Part shown: positions 28,124-37,774 of the stretch, piece after piece | How positions within the stretch are numbered: position 1 is the first letter of the stretch | Layout of the letters: every line of letters begins with the position of its first letter | DNA from: Psychrobacter sp. PL19 | Lineage (GTDB): Bacteria; Pseudomonadota; Gammaproteobacteria; Pseudomonadales; Moraxellaceae | NCBI RefSeq assembly: GCF_017875835.1 | Contig: NZ_JAGING010000001.1 | Span: 496,001-560,000 of the forward strand | Length of the DNA: 64,000 nt | Direction: 5' to 3' | Position numbers and translations under genes: made by a program | Notes under the pieces: generated by a model | Database searches by the model: none | The model's input: the letters and a program-made list of their open reading frames with translations, nothing else | Told to the model about the DNA's origin: nothing

Positions 28124-29023
28124 ATGCAATTCGTACAGTTATTACAAGAAAACCTTACCTTGGCTTTAATCGTATTTGCGGTATTGGGTCTTTGCGTGGG
28201 CAGTTTTTTAAACGTAGTCATTCACCGTATTCCATTGATGATGGTTTATGGCTGGCGGCAAGAGTGTAGCCAGTTCTTATCTCAGCAAGTAGATATAAAC
28301 CCTGAGCACGCCGCGGGTTTAACGCACATGGTTGCCAACGATCTGCCGCTTACTTTAAGCACACCTGCCTCGCGCTGTCCCCACTGTGCCCACAAAATTA
28401 AGTGGTATGAAAACATTCCTTTGATAAGTTGGATGGTTTTGCGCGGACGCTGCTCAGATTGTAAGGTGGCTATTGGTCTGCGTTATCCTATCGTTGAGTT
28501 GATCACTGCGCTGTTATCAGTGTTGATCATTTATCAGTTCGGCGTTAGTGCGACGGGTCTATCAGCATTGATATTGGTATGGACCCTGATTGCCTTGACA
28601 GGTATTGATTTTGATACCCAACTGCTACCCGATCGTCTCACTTTTCCTTTAGCAGGATTGGGCTTGGCAGTCAACTCGCAAGGCTGGTTTGTATCACCAA
28701 CCCAATCAATTTGGGGCTTATTATTAGGGTTTTTATCACTGTGGATAGTGGTCAAGGTATTTTATCTGATCACTAAAAAACAGGGTATGGGCCAAGGTGA
28801 TTTTAAGCTACTCGCAGTAATGGGCGCCTGGCTTGGGCCACTGATGTTGCCATTGATTATTCTACTGTCGTCCCTACTTGGTTCGATCGTTGGGATTATT
28901 CTCATGAAGAAACAAGGCGAAAGTAAACCTTTTGCCTTTGGTCCTTATATCGCTATCGCTGGAATCATCGCTTTACTTTATGGCTCAGATATCATCAACT
29001 GGTACTTAGGCATGTATGTCTAA
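28124..29023 (+). CDS. pilD: prepilin peptidase/N-methyltransferase PilD
   Basis: A 299-residue multi-spanning aspartic protease. It has the N-terminal FLNVVIHRIP motif, a cytoplasmic zinc-binding loop with CPHC and CSDC, and the catalytic aspartates in TGIDFDTQLLPD and GMGQGDFKLLA. It cleaves and methylates prepilins. It is followed at once by a 13-bp tandem array and then coaE, the usual neighbour of pilD. Confidence 0.96.
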   Translation: MQFVQLLQENLTLALIVFAVLGLCVGSFLNVVIHRIPLMMVYGWRQECSQFLSQQVDINPEHAAGLTHMVANDLPLTLSTPASRCPHCAHKIKWYENIPLISWMVLRGRCSDCKVAIGLRYPIVELITALLSVLIIYQFGVSATGLSALILVWTLIALTGIDFDTQLLPDRLTFPLAGLGLAVNSQGWFVSPTQSIWGLLLGFLSLWIVVKVFYLITKKQGMGQGDFKLLAVMGAWLGPLMLPLIILLSSLLGSIVGIILMKKQGESKPFAFGPYIAIAGIIALLYGSDIINWYLGMYV

Positions 29024-29030
29024 AGGCTAT

Positions 29031-29095
29031 TCTTAAGTACTACTCTTAAGTACTACTCTTAAGTACTACTCTTAAGTACTACTCTTAAGTACGAT
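29031..29095. repeat. 13-bp tandem repeat, about 5 copies
   Basis: The unit tcttaagtactac is repeated four times without error, with a fifth, changed copy, starting 7 bp after the pilD stop. The unit length is not a multiple of three, so it is clearly non-coding. Confidence 0.92.
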
Positions 29096-29208
29096 GCTTA
29101 AGGTCGCTATATCGCCCGACTCGGCCTGTGTTATTATGTTTATTGGTTATTATATTTATTTATTGATTGTTTTTATTCTTTATTCTATCAGCCAAATAAG
29201 TCATTCCT

Positions 29209-29910
29209 ATGTCAACAAACTTTAATTTACCGTCTAATCATACTAGTGCTAATAATAACTTAATGCGCCAGCAAACTAAAAACAAAACCTTGGTCGTAGG
29301 TCTGACTGGGGGTATCGGTAGTGGCAAAACTGCTGCCAGCGACTGGTTCGCTGAGCAAGGAATTGATATTATTGATGCTGATGTGATTGCTCATAAAGTG
29401 GTCGATAAAGGCAGTATTACCCTACGTAAAATCCAGAAAAAATTTGGTGATTGGGTGATTAATGCTGGAGGAGAAATGGATCGTGCCGCGGTACGTGCAC
29501 ATGTATTTACCCATCCTGAAGCGCTCATTGAGCTGGAAGCGATTACTCATCCAGCAATACGTGAAGCGGCAAAAGTACAGCTAGCAGCCAGCACATCAGC
29601 TTATGTGGTGCTATCTGCTCCTTTGCTTATTGAAGCGTCAGAGGCCGGTCTGGCCAATTTATGCCAGCGTATCCTAGTGATTGATGTGCATGAAGATACA
29701 CAGCTTATGCGCGCAGGTCTGCGTGATGAGCAGAGCACGGCAAAGATTAGAGCCATTATGGTCAATCAACTTAGCCGCGAAGAACGCAATCGCCATGCCG
29801 ATGATGTGATTACTAATGAAGACGACTTGGCTGCATTACGCTTGCAATTGCAGCCGCTACATCAAACCTACCTCACTCTTGCTCAGCAGCTAAAGTACGC
29901 TGTCGATTGA
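29209..29910 (+). CDS. coaE: dephospho-CoA kinase
   Basis: The P-loop GLTGGIGSGKTAAS, the DADVIAH motif and HPAIRE identify CoaE, which catalyses the last step of coenzyme A synthesis. From the listed ATG it is 233 residues with a polar Asn/Gln-rich extension of about 25 residues. The internal ATG at 29263 gives a length closer to the family, and neither has a clear ribosome binding site. Its 3' end overlaps that of the convergent rlmB gene by 38 bp. Confidence 0.93.
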   Translation: MSTNFNLPSNHTSANNNLMRQQTKNKTLVVGLTGGIGSGKTAASDWFAEQGIDIIDADVIAHKVVDKGSITLRKIQKKFGDWVINAGGEMDRAAVRAHVFTHPEALIELEAITHPAIREAAKVQLAASTSAYVVLSAPLLIEASEAGLANLCQRILVIDVHEDTQLMRAGLRDEQSTAKIRAIMVNQLSREERNRHADDVITNEDDLAALRLQLQPLHQTYLTLAQQLKYAVD

Positions 29911-30643
29911 TCTCATAAAGCGCCATACCTGTAGCGACACTGACGTTGAGGCTTTGTAAATTGCCATGCTCATTACCTGACATGGGAATATAAACTAATT
30001 CATCACAGCTCTCAGTAGTCAGACGACGCATACCGTCACCTTCAGAACCCATAATAAGCGCAGTTTTGCCAGTCAAATCTGCGGCATGTATGGGTTTGGC
30101 ATCGGCGTTAAGTGCCGTACCAAATACGAATACACCGGCACTTTTAATCTGCGACAGTGTACGCGCTAGATTAGTCACACTAATGATAGGCATCATCTCC
30201 GCTGCACCGACTGATACTTTGGCAACTGTTGGCGTTAGACTGGCAGCATGATGTTTTGGACAAACAACCACATCGACACCCATCGCCACAGCGGTTCGCA
30301 AGCAGGCACCGAAGTTATGCGCATCCGTGATCTGATCCAGTACTAATATCAAACACTGATCGCGGCCGATGACCTTGTCCAATAAACCCTCATCCGCAAA
30401 ACTTAACGGACGGGCGTGCAGCACCACTCCTTGATGCTGCGGACTGCCACACAGCTGGGTCAGGTTATCTTTTTGGGTAGGCTGGATACTCACACCATTG
30501 GCTTCTGCTTGCACGATAATAGCTTGTACATGGCTATCATTTTCGCGGCCTTGCTGCACAAATAGACTGAGTGCATCAATGGGACGATATTCGAGTAAGG
30601 CATCAATGGCATGAATACCATAAAAATAGCTGGGTTTTGCCAT
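29873..30643 (-). CDS. rlmB: 23S rRNA (guanosine-2'-O)-methyltransferase RlmB
   Basis: A 256-residue SpoU/TrmH protein. It has an N-terminal substrate-binding domain (FYGIHAIDALLEYRP), then the knotted catalytic domain with LVLDQITDAHNFGACLRTA, IMGSEGDGM and IPMSGNEHGNLQSLNVSVATGMALYE. It methylates G2251 in the peptidyl-transferase region. The chosen ATG has AGG 6 bp upstream; the frame stays open for 29 codons before it, without family similarity. Confidence 0.95.
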   Translation of the reverse strand: MAKPSYFYGIHAIDALLEYRPIDALSLFVQQGRENDSHVQAIIVQAEANGVSIQPTQKDNLTQLCGSPQHQGVVLHARPLSFADEGLLDKVIGRDQCLILVLDQITDAHNFGACLRTAVAMGVDVVVCPKHHAASLTPTVAKVSVGAAEMMPIISVTNLARTLSQIKSAGVFVFGTALNADAKPIHAADLTGKTALIMGSEGDGMRRLTTESCDELVYIPMSGNEHGNLQSLNVSVATGMALYEINRQRTLAAEQE

Positions 30644-30998
30644 AATAGACCTGCTGATTAAAAGATGGGTATCGCTAGATGCGATAGAAAGTGAGTTACG
30701 GCTATAAATTATGTCAATGAAAAGAAACAAACAAAATCAGAATGATCTTATTCGTTTATTTTCAATTGGTAATGCTACGGCCTCTAATTTGACGATCTAC
30801 AGTTTTTGGCTATCATTTTAAGCGATAATCTTGAGCGATAGTTTTGAGCGGTAACTTTTGATCTGTCGAGCATTTATAGTGAAACGAACATAAAATACTT
30901 AGCTGCTTACCGAGTAAAAACTATAGGGAGCCTATCAAATTAGCGGTATTAATCAAGTCTGACACGCGTGACAGACTGATAGTTGAATCATTATAACA
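30644..30998. other. intergenic region, no recognised feature
   Basis: AT-rich spacer between two minus-strand genes. I see no tRNA, repeat or convincing small ORF. Confidence 0.4.
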
Positions 30999-31334
30999 CT
31001 AACCTTCTAAATGACAGACATACTGGACGATTTCTTCAGTACGTAAGTTAAAACCGCTATTACCTTCGACCACGAATGACTGGCCAGCACGGTAGTAGCT
31101 AAATCCTTCATCACCATTAATTTTAACTTCACACTCGCCGCTGATGATCTCAATACGTTCGGAAGTATTGGTGCTAAAGTGATATTGTTCGACCATATTA
31201 TCGCACGGTAGAATGACGCCTAATGTTTTATGGCGGCCGTCTTCGAACATGATGGTGTGGCTTGAGCAACGCCCATCATAAGATATTGTGGCCTGAGCAT
31301 TGACTGTCACATTAGTAAATTGTGCCGCTGTCAT
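30999..31334 (-). CDS. ppnP: pyrimidine/purine nucleoside phosphorylase (PpnP type)
   Basis: A 111-residue cupin-like protein matching the PpnP/DUF1255 family: KTLGVILPCDNMVEQYHFSTNTSERIEIISGECEVKINGDEGFSYYRAGQSFVVEGNSGFNL. Family members split nucleosides with phosphate to base and ribose-1-phosphate. About 15 residues longer at the N-terminus than E. coli PpnP. It is monocistronic. Confidence 0.88.
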   Translation of the reverse strand: MTAAQFTNVTVNAQATISYDGRCSSHTIMFEDGRHKTLGVILPCDNMVEQYHFSTNTSERIEIISGECEVKINGDEGFSYYRAGQSFVVEGNSGFNLRTEEIVQYVCHLEG

Positions 31335-31958
31335 AGTGGCTTCCTTATCAAATAATTATTGCTAAACTAAAAAATAAGCGACTGATTGAATCACGGTGGA
31401 AATGGTTATTTCTAAACATAGATATAGATATAGATATAGAGTCTAAATGTGTGTAGAGACTTTAAAATAAACGCCTTAAGGTGCTGAGTTACTGAACCAC
31501 TCTACTCACCGTATTTTGTTCTACAACGCGTTGACCTCCTATAATGTAACTTGATGTATGTGATGCATTGTAGCAAGAGTTTATCATTATGTGAGATAAT
31601 GCTACCACATTATGTCTACCAAATTTGTTACAGCGCCACCGTCATTATAAAAGAATATTAAGACAAAATGCTAAACGTGGTTGCATGCCATGCTATTGCT
31701 TTTAAGAAAACTTATGGTTAGGCTAACTACTCTAATGATGTTTGTTAACGACTTTTTTACAGTACTTAATGCAGGTCATGCTATATGGGTTTATGTGATT
31801 CGTCGTTCCTAACATTTGTATTTAAAGCGTTTTGACACCATACTATTTACCGGTAATTCCTATTTATTAATAACCGTCAATTGACCTTACCAACCTATTG
31901 TCGCTATAACTTACCTGAGATTTTACTTGATGTTAATTGTCTGCCATGAGAGGCGTTG
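31335..31958. other. recN upstream region
   Basis: A 624-bp spacer containing a short (atagat) hexamer run near 31422-31440, a promoter-like pair and a stem-loop, listed separately. I see no protein gene with a good ribosome binding site. Confidence 0.5.
31516..31605 (+). promoter_or_regulatory. promoter and stem-loop about 400 bp upstream of recN
   Basis: TTGTTC (31516-31521), an 18-bp spacer and TATAAT (31540-31545) form a plausible sigma70 promoter. About 25 nt downstream, gtagca (31570-31575) pairs with tgctac (31600-31605) and ttatc with gataa inside it, giving a stem-loop near the RNA 5' end. It could be a long recN leader or a small RNA. Confidence 0.4.
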
Positions 31959-33638
31959 ATGCTATTATCATTATCTTTATATCAGTTTGCATTAATAGCC
32001 AAGCATGAGCTGAACGTCGCTGAGGGCTTTAATGTCATCACTGGTGAAACAGGAGCTGGTAAATCGCTGTTACTTGATGCGCTATCATTATGTGTTGGTG
32101 AACGAGCAGATAGTGCAATGGTCAGACATGGCGCGGCTCATGCTGATATTTATGCCCAATTTGATGTGCAAGGTAATGGTGTCATCGCTGATTGGTTCGT
32201 TGAGCATGACCGACTATTGGATGAGCCGGAAATATTGATTCGCCGGCAATTGAGTAGTAATGGACGCTCAAAAGCTTGGCTGAACGGCACGCCTGTAAGT
32301 TTGGCTGAGCTGAAAAACCTGGGTAGCTTATTGGTTAATATTCATAGCCAGCACGCCCAACAAGCATTGCTGAAACCACAGTTTGTCGTGCAGTGGCTTG
32401 ACGAGATGGCGCAAATATCAGCATTAGCGGCGCAAACGGCGAGCCATTATCAGCAGTACCAACAACTACAACGCCGTGCTGATGACATTGCTAGCCGCGA
32501 GGCTCAGCGGCAAGATAAAATTCAACTATTGCAAAGTCAGCTGACCGATATCGCACCGCTCCTGAGCGTTGATTATCAAGAGGTTGAAGCTGAGCATGAA
32601 GAATTATCGAATATTGAAGCATTAATGCAAGAAGCCAGTCATGGCTTGCATCTACTGGATAATGATACTGATGAGCCAGATGTCATGACCTTGCTCGGAC
32701 GGGCTATCAAATTATGTGACAATCAAGTGGGTGTCAGTCAAACCTTTGTGCAAGCCTCTGAACAACTACATTTAGCCCAACAACAAATCACCGAAGTGAC
32801 GGCCCTACTTTCAGATTATGCTGAGCAACAATTACCTGACCCTGAACGTCTACAAGCATTAGATAGCTTAATAAGCTTGGGGCATCGATTATCACGCAAG
32901 CATGGCTTGCCAGCGAGTGATTTGATTGCCGAAGCACGAGCGTGGCAAGAGCAATTAGAGCAGCTAGAAAATGAACCTAGCAGTGATGCCCTTGCTGCGC
33001 AAATCGAGCAAGCATGGCAAGATTATCTACAGTTAGCGACCCAGCTGAATGATCAACGGTCACAAGCAGCACCGATTGTCTGTACCCAGCTGGTTGCCCA
33101 GTTGCAACCATTGGCGCTACCTAATGCGCGCTGTGAGTTCGTCTTCACTGAAAAAGCCGACCCCGCTCGTTATAATGCGCAAGGCTGCTTTGATATTGAC
33201 TTATTGTTTAGCGCTAACGTTGGTATGCCGATGCAGCCGCTGCATAAGATTGCTTCAGGTGGCGAACTCTCACGCATGGCATTAGTCATGCAGGTACTGC
33301 AAGCGACCAATGCCGATAATAATGCTGCCAAGCCAATGTTGGTATTCGATGAGGTCGACGTTGGTATCAGTGGCGGTACCGCACAAGTAGTCGGCGAGCT
33401 ACTGCGCGCCCTTGGCCAGACTCAACAGCTATTAGCTATCACCCATCAGGCACAAGTCGCTGCGCAAGCACATCAGCATATCTTGGTACAAAAGCATCAT
33501 CATGAACAAACCCAAAGCGAACTGTTAATCTTGACTGACAGTGAAAAAGTAGACGAGCTGGCACGAATGTCCGGTGGCGTGACGATCACTGAAGTTACCC
33601 GTGAGCATGCTCGCAGTTTATTGACTGATGTTAAATGA
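31959..33638 (+). CDS. recN: DNA repair protein RecN
   Basis: A 559-residue SMC-like ATPase: Walker A GETGAGKSLLLDAL at the N-terminus, a long coiled-coil middle, then the signature ASGGELSRMALVMQ and Walker B MLVFDEVDVGISGG. It acts in recombinational repair of double-strand breaks. GAGAGG lies 5 bp before the chosen ATG; a TTG directly before it is less likely. No operator for a LexA-type repressor was recognised upstream. Confidence 0.96.
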   Translation: MLLSLSLYQFALIAKHELNVAEGFNVITGETGAGKSLLLDALSLCVGERADSAMVRHGAAHADIYAQFDVQGNGVIADWFVEHDRLLDEPEILIRRQLSSNGRSKAWLNGTPVSLAELKNLGSLLVNIHSQHAQQALLKPQFVVQWLDEMAQISALAAQTASHYQQYQQLQRRADDIASREAQRQDKIQLLQSQLTDIAPLLSVDYQEVEAEHEELSNIEALMQEASHGLHLLDNDTDEPDVMTLLGRAIKLCDNQVGVSQTFVQASEQLHLAQQQITEVTALLSDYAEQQLPDPERLQALDSLISLGHRLSRKHGLPASDLIAEARAWQEQLEQLENEPSSDALAAQIEQAWQDYLQLATQLNDQRSQAAPIVCTQLVAQLQPLALPNARCEFVFTEKADPARYNAQGCFDIDLLFSANVGMPMQPLHKIASGGELSRMALVMQVLQATNADNNAAKPMLVFDEVDVGISGGTAQVVGELLRALGQTQQLLAITHQAQVAAQAHQHILVQKHHHEQTQSELLILTDSEKVDELARMSGGVTITEVTREHARSLLTDVK

Positions 33639-33826
33639 CAATCGCTGCAGTTCATTCACTATTGATGTGTGGTGGTTCAGATTACTTTTGAATGACCATC
33701 GTCCTTTAGTTAGTATCCGTCAGGTATCTTCATACCTACAGTCTGTTGATTTTTAGCTTCAGTTGATTTCTTACTCAATAACACCATATAGTAATATCCC
33801 AACTCATTTATATTGTACATGCCCCT

Positions 33827-34390
33827 ATGCCTAGAGCTAACTTGACCCATCATTTCTTAATTGCAGCGCCAGAACTGTCGGACCCTCGGTTTGAACAGGC
33901 GCTAATCTATATCTGTCGCCATGATAAACAGGGCGCACTGGGTCTGATGGTCAACCGTCCACTAGAACGATCGCGTGTAGGTAAGCTATTAGAAGATTTA
34001 AATATTGAGGTTACTGAGCCGCAAGTGATGGAAGACTTGGCTTTAGAAGGGGGACCTATGTATCCTGAAGTGGGTTTTGTGCTGCATACCGGTCAACCAG
34101 AATGGGCGTCATCATTTGCCATCTCGGAGAACGTTTGCATCACGACCAGTCAAGATATTCTTCAGCGGATTGCTGCTGGTGAAGGGATTGGCCATTATCA
34201 ATTGTGCTTAGGTCATGCCAGTTGGGGCAAAAAACAACTTGAACGCGAACTTGATAGCGGTGATTGGTTAGTGTGTCCTGCTGATTTAACGTTATTATTT
34301 GACACACCGTTTGAAGAACGTTGGCAGCTCGCGGCAGAAAAGATTGGGATAAATTTTGATTATCTAAGTAGCGACATCGGTCATGCTTAA
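33827..34390 (+). CDS. YqgE/AlgH family protein
   Basis: A 187-residue protein with the family blocks [51 protein letters not shown] and [26 protein letters not shown]. The biochemical role of the family is unsettled. The location just upstream of ruvX is the common arrangement. Confidence 0.93.
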   Translation: MPRANLTHHFLIAAPELSDPRFEQALIYICRHDKQGALGLMVNRPLERSRVGKLLEDLNIEVTEPQVMEDLALEGGPMYPEVGFVLHTGQPEWASSFAISENVCITTSQDILQRIAAGEGIGHYQLCLGHASWGKKQLERELDSGDWLVCPADLTLLFDTPFEERWQLAAEKIGINFDYLSSDIGHA

Positions 34391-34681
34391 TAATTAGGCT
34401 GATCGCCATACCTATAAACATGATATCGCCAATTTCGTCAGGACTAATGCGCTCAAAACTATTTTCCCCCAAGTTTATTTCCTCATAATACAATCAAAAA
34501 CTTTCGCACTATCAGCTGTAAGATTGTCGAGATCTTCCATTTATTTTCTCAAAATTTTAGCTTGTATGTGTTGAATAAGAAATACACAATATAAAATAAG
34601 CAAAGCTACATAAAATTATCTTGATAAAAATCATCTTGATAAAAAATAAAATTTATAAAGAAGCTTTAATAAAAAATCTTA

Positions 34682-35227
34682 ATGGAAAAGGAAGTACCCC
34701 TTATTATGGTAGATAGTCATACCACCGTTGAAGTCGATGATCCTAGTATTGCTGAGCCCGCCACCAAACCTCATCTCATATTAGCACTAGATTATGGGGT
34801 CAAAAAAATGGGTATGGCGCTAGGTAATACCATTACTGAGACTGCGCGCGCGTTCGATATTTTAGCGATGAATAATGGGCAACCTGACTGGGATAATTTA
34901 CTCGGGATCATCGAGGTTTGGGGGATCGCCCAAGTAGTGGTCGGGCTACCGCTAAATATGGATGGCAGCAGCTCTATGCTATCGAAGCGTGCTCATAAGT
35001 TCGCCCGCAGGCTAGCGCATCGCTTATTAGAGCAGCACTCACCGGCGACCGTGATACTTTGTGATGAGCGCTTGACCTCAGTAGAAGCCCGTGAGCTGGC
35101 GTGGGAACACGGCTGGATCAAGAATGAACGTGACCCAATTGATGATGTCTCTGCTTGTATCTTAATGTCTACTTACTTCGCTGAGCCTAGTAGCAGTATC
35201 GCCATTGATGCTGTACAAGCTGATTAA
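34682..35227 (+). CDS. ruvX: RuvX/YqgF family Holliday-junction resolvase-like nuclease
   Basis: A 181-residue RNase H-fold protein with LALDYGVKKMGMALGN (metal-binding Asp), VVVGLPLNMDGSSS, LCDERLTSVEARE and the terminal DPIDDVSACILM (catalytic Asp). Homologues are linked to pre-16S rRNA 5' processing and to Holliday-junction cleavage. The listed ATG lacks a clear ribosome binding site; an ATG eight codons on has GGAAG about 12 bp upstream. The first 30 residues are variable. Confidence 0.93.
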   Translation: MEKEVPLIMVDSHTTVEVDDPSIAEPATKPHLILALDYGVKKMGMALGNTITETARAFDILAMNNGQPDWDNLLGIIEVWGIAQVVVGLPLNMDGSSSMLSKRAHKFARRLAHRLLEQHSPATVILCDERLTSVEARELAWEHGWIKNERDPIDDVSACILMSTYFAEPSSSIAIDAVQAD

Positions 35228-35319
35228 AACTATTGTTGGGCGATCAGTTGTTAGACCAACAATTATCAGTATATTTATACCTCTGTTAATAATATTTACC
35301 TAAAGGATGGCTGATTGTT

Positions 35320-35826
35320 ATGACTCATGCCCCAGACCAATCCACACAGTACGGCTTTACTCCGCTTGCGGTTACTCGCATTAAAGGGGCACAGCGAGCG
35401 AACCAAATTGCGGTATACCTGATTTATGCTGCCATCTTTGCCTTTATGGTTTTTGGCACAATAGCCAGCATAAAGATGTTTCATGACAACCAACTGCTGT
35501 ATCGATTGTTTTTTAATCTACCCTATGTATTGATTGCCCTGACCATTCCTATTACCCTTTATGATGCCTTTATTATTTATCGCTATCGGCTCAATCAAGC
35601 ATCGATGGTTATTATGACTGTCGGGGTCTCGAGCATTATTCTTGTCGGCGGGTTGCTGTTTGCTGATACCGCTTGGCTGGGATTGGCTTCATGGCTTGGT
35701 GTGGCATTTTTATTTAAAGTTAGTTTTAAACGCTTTTTTGACTTTTTAGAAGTAGAAGAAGAACCTGAAATCATTGAAGACTCGAAAGTAGGTAATGTTA
35801 TTGAGTCGGAAGACTCTTCACTATAA
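35320..35826 (+). CDS. hypothetical membrane protein, four predicted TM segments
   Basis: A 168-residue protein I do not recognise. Hydrophobic segments lie near residues 30-50, 63-83, 92-113 and 116-130, followed by a strongly acidic C-terminal tail (EVEEEPEIIEDSKVG). The N-terminus is polar without a signal peptide. It stands between ruvX and tusA on the same strand with spacers of about 70-90 bp and may be co-transcribed with them. Confidence 0.8.
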   Translation: MTHAPDQSTQYGFTPLAVTRIKGAQRANQIAVYLIYAAIFAFMVFGTIASIKMFHDNQLLYRLFFNLPYVLIALTIPITLYDAFIIYRYRLNQASMVIMTVGVSSIILVGGLLFADTAWLGLASWLGVAFLFKVSFKRFFDFLEVEEEPEIIEDSKVGNVIESEDSSL

Positions 35827-35895
35827 AAGAGCTATAAAACAACCGAATCGCCACCACTATTTCAATTCATTAACTTACCTTTTAAAGCTGCGACT

Positions 35896-36156
35896 ATGAC
35901 AACTTCGACGCCAGACACTACTATTAATCATCATTTGGACACCCAAGGGCTGATTTGTCCTGAGCCAGTAATGATGCTCCATAAGACCATTCGTAAAGCG
36001 GATGGCGGTGATGTTATCGAGATATTAGCCACTGATCCCGCTACTACGCGCGATATTCCTAATTTTTGTCGCCATCTGGGGCACACGCTTGTCCATCAAG
36101 AAACGCTAAATGAGGCGCCAACGTATCGCTATTTAGTAAAGAAAAAGAGTGCTTAG
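35896..36156 (+). CDS. tusA: sulfurtransferase TusA family protein
   Basis: An 86-residue protein with the TusA signature GLICPEPVMMLHKTIRK, including the catalytic cysteine of CPEP, then GDVIEILATDPATTRDIPNFCRHLGHTL. It relays sulfur for tRNA thiolation in E. coli. The length matches the family. Confidence 0.93.
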   Translation: MTTSTPDTTINHHLDTQGLICPEPVMMLHKTIRKADGGDVIEILATDPATTRDIPNFCRHLGHTLVHQETLNEAPTYRYLVKKKSA

Positions 36157-36295
36157 TAGTTACTAATCATCGGTTGCCAACTTGTATGCATTCAGGTTTA
36201 CTCACAGCTACTTAGCACTGTATCGTTTTTAAATTAAATCGATTATATCTTTGCATTGTAGAAAATATATCATTCACAGGTTAAAGGTAGGCAGC

Positions 36296-37504
36296 GTGTT
36301 ACCAACAGAAAAGCAGTATGTGCAGTGGCACGAAAACGAAACCTTACATAATGCCCGCTGGTTGTCCCAAAGCAACCAAGTGCCACCTGTACGTATTGTT
36401 TTGATCGACGATAAAACGACAGCAGATGAGGCCTATCGTTTGGCTTGCGCGGGCACTTCAATGCTGTGGCACGGCGACTTTCAGAATGCACGGCAACTAC
36501 TACAAGCCATCAATCGACGTATTGAGCGCTCTGAGCAGCGCAAAATTAGCAAGGCAGCCAATAAAAATAAGTCGACTAAAACCACGGCTGAGCCCTTAGT
36601 AGTTTCTAAACAGATACCGAACTTGTTTCATCAACAGCGCCAAGCTCAAGCCCAGCGTTCACGCGTATTAAGCCGTTTGCTATTAAAGCTTGATGCCAGT
36701 TATGTCAGTCAGTTACATCGCGCCCCCGATATCAGTGCGGCTTGTACTGCGGCTTTTGGCCAGTTAGATGAGGGAATGGATGAGTCGTGCTTACTCTCGT
36801 TTCGTGACCTGCAAGGTGCCTTAGGCGCGGCGGGATGGCGTGCAAAAGGGGTACCGATTGAAAGTTTAGGTCTATCGATTTTCCCGCATTATGGTGTGTT
36901 TGCGCCAACCCGTCATGAGTATGTGCAGCTATTGCTTGATGCACGACTGCCGAATGCTTGTGATGTGGCCTTTGATATTGGTACTGGCACCGGTTTGCTA
37001 GCCATTATCTTAGCGCAGCGCGGTATGCAACAGGTGATTGCGACCGACTTAAATCCACGTGCTTTGGCCTGCGCCAGCGAGAACTTTGCGCGTTTAGAGT
37101 CAGCCGTGCAGTTACAGCAAGCAGATTTGTTTCCGACTGACGCGCCGTTAGCCAATCTGATTGTTTGTAATCCACCTTGGTTACCAGCTAAGCCAACCTC
37201 GCCATTAGAATACGCTGTCTATGATGCCAATAGCGCGATGTTGCGTGGGTTTTTGCAGGGCGCAAAACAGCATTTGGCCGAGCAGGGAGAAGTCTGGTTA
37301 ATTCTGTCAGATTTGGCTGAACATTTGCAGTTGCGCAGCCGTGATGAGTTATTGGGCTGGTTTGCCGATGCTGGTTTAGAGGTTAAATACCGTCTCGATA
37401 CCCAGCCTAAACACAGTCGTAGTCAAGACACTACTGACCCACTGTTCGCTGCGCGCAGTGCGGAAATCACCTCGTTATGGTGTTTAGTGCCTGTTGATAA
37501 TTAA
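36296..37504 (+). CDS. class I SAM-dependent methyltransferase
   Basis: A 402-residue protein. A poorly conserved basic N-terminal half (about 1-190) precedes a Rossmann methyltransferase domain with motif I VAFDIGTGTGLLAIILAQRG, motif II VIATDLNPRAL and the NPPW catalytic motif in LIVCNPPWLPAK. NPPW/NPPY enzymes methylate amino groups on nucleic acid bases or glutamine; the substrate is unknown. I chose the GTG start because AAAGG lies 8 bp upstream; the frame is open to a TTG at 36251 without a binding site. Confidence 0.85.
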   Translation: MLPTEKQYVQWHENETLHNARWLSQSNQVPPVRIVLIDDKTTADEAYRLACAGTSMLWHGDFQNARQLLQAINRRIERSEQRKISKAANKNKSTKTTAEPLVVSKQIPNLFHQQRQAQAQRSRVLSRLLLKLDASYVSQLHRAPDISAACTAAFGQLDEGMDESCLLSFRDLQGALGAAGWRAKGVPIESLGLSIFPHYGVFAPTRHEYVQLLLDARLPNACDVAFDIGTGTGLLAIILAQRGMQQVIATDLNPRALACASENFARLESAVQLQQADLFPTDAPLANLIVCNPPWLPAKPTSPLEYAVYDANSAMLRGFLQGAKQHLAEQGEVWLILSDLAEHLQLRSRDELLGWFADAGLEVKYRLDTQPKHSRSQDTTDPLFAARSAEITSLWCLVPVDN

Positions 37505-37586
37505 AGTAATAGCTGAATAGTAGCTAATGCATAAAAATTGCCTAACAAAAATTTTATTAACATTATGGCCAGTTCAAAATAAGAGG

Positions 37587-37701
37587 GAGTCATTCCTATC
37601 AACGTGCTACTGGTATAAATTTTTCTTGCTTGCTATGCCTACGCAGACAGAGGCTGCAAAAAGCTTATACCAGCAGTACCGTTCCTAAGTTGGATTGACT
37701 C
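37587..37701 (+). repeat. variant hairpin element with GAGTCA/TGACTC ends, copy C
   Basis: The central core (ctggtataaatttttcttgcttgct ... aaaaagcttataccagcagtacc) matches the 138-bp element, but both outer arms are replaced. Here the ends are GAGTCATTCC and its near complement GGATTGACTC, giving about 115 bp. It lies between the methyltransferase and xerD genes. Confidence 0.8.
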
Positions 37702-37774
37702 TATTCTGTATTAGGTTAGGTGGTAAACGTCTACACCAATCAACCTGTTCTGTACAACCACCGAGAATTGTCTT

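Noticed and set aside
31713-31808. 31-codon ORF starting ATG GTT AGG upstream of recN
   Set aside because: Weak ribosome binding site, no recognisable features; compatible with chance.
34140-34493. 117-codon minus-strand frame across the yqgE 3' end
   Set aside because: Mostly antisense to a conserved gene, no ribosome binding site or recognisable domain.
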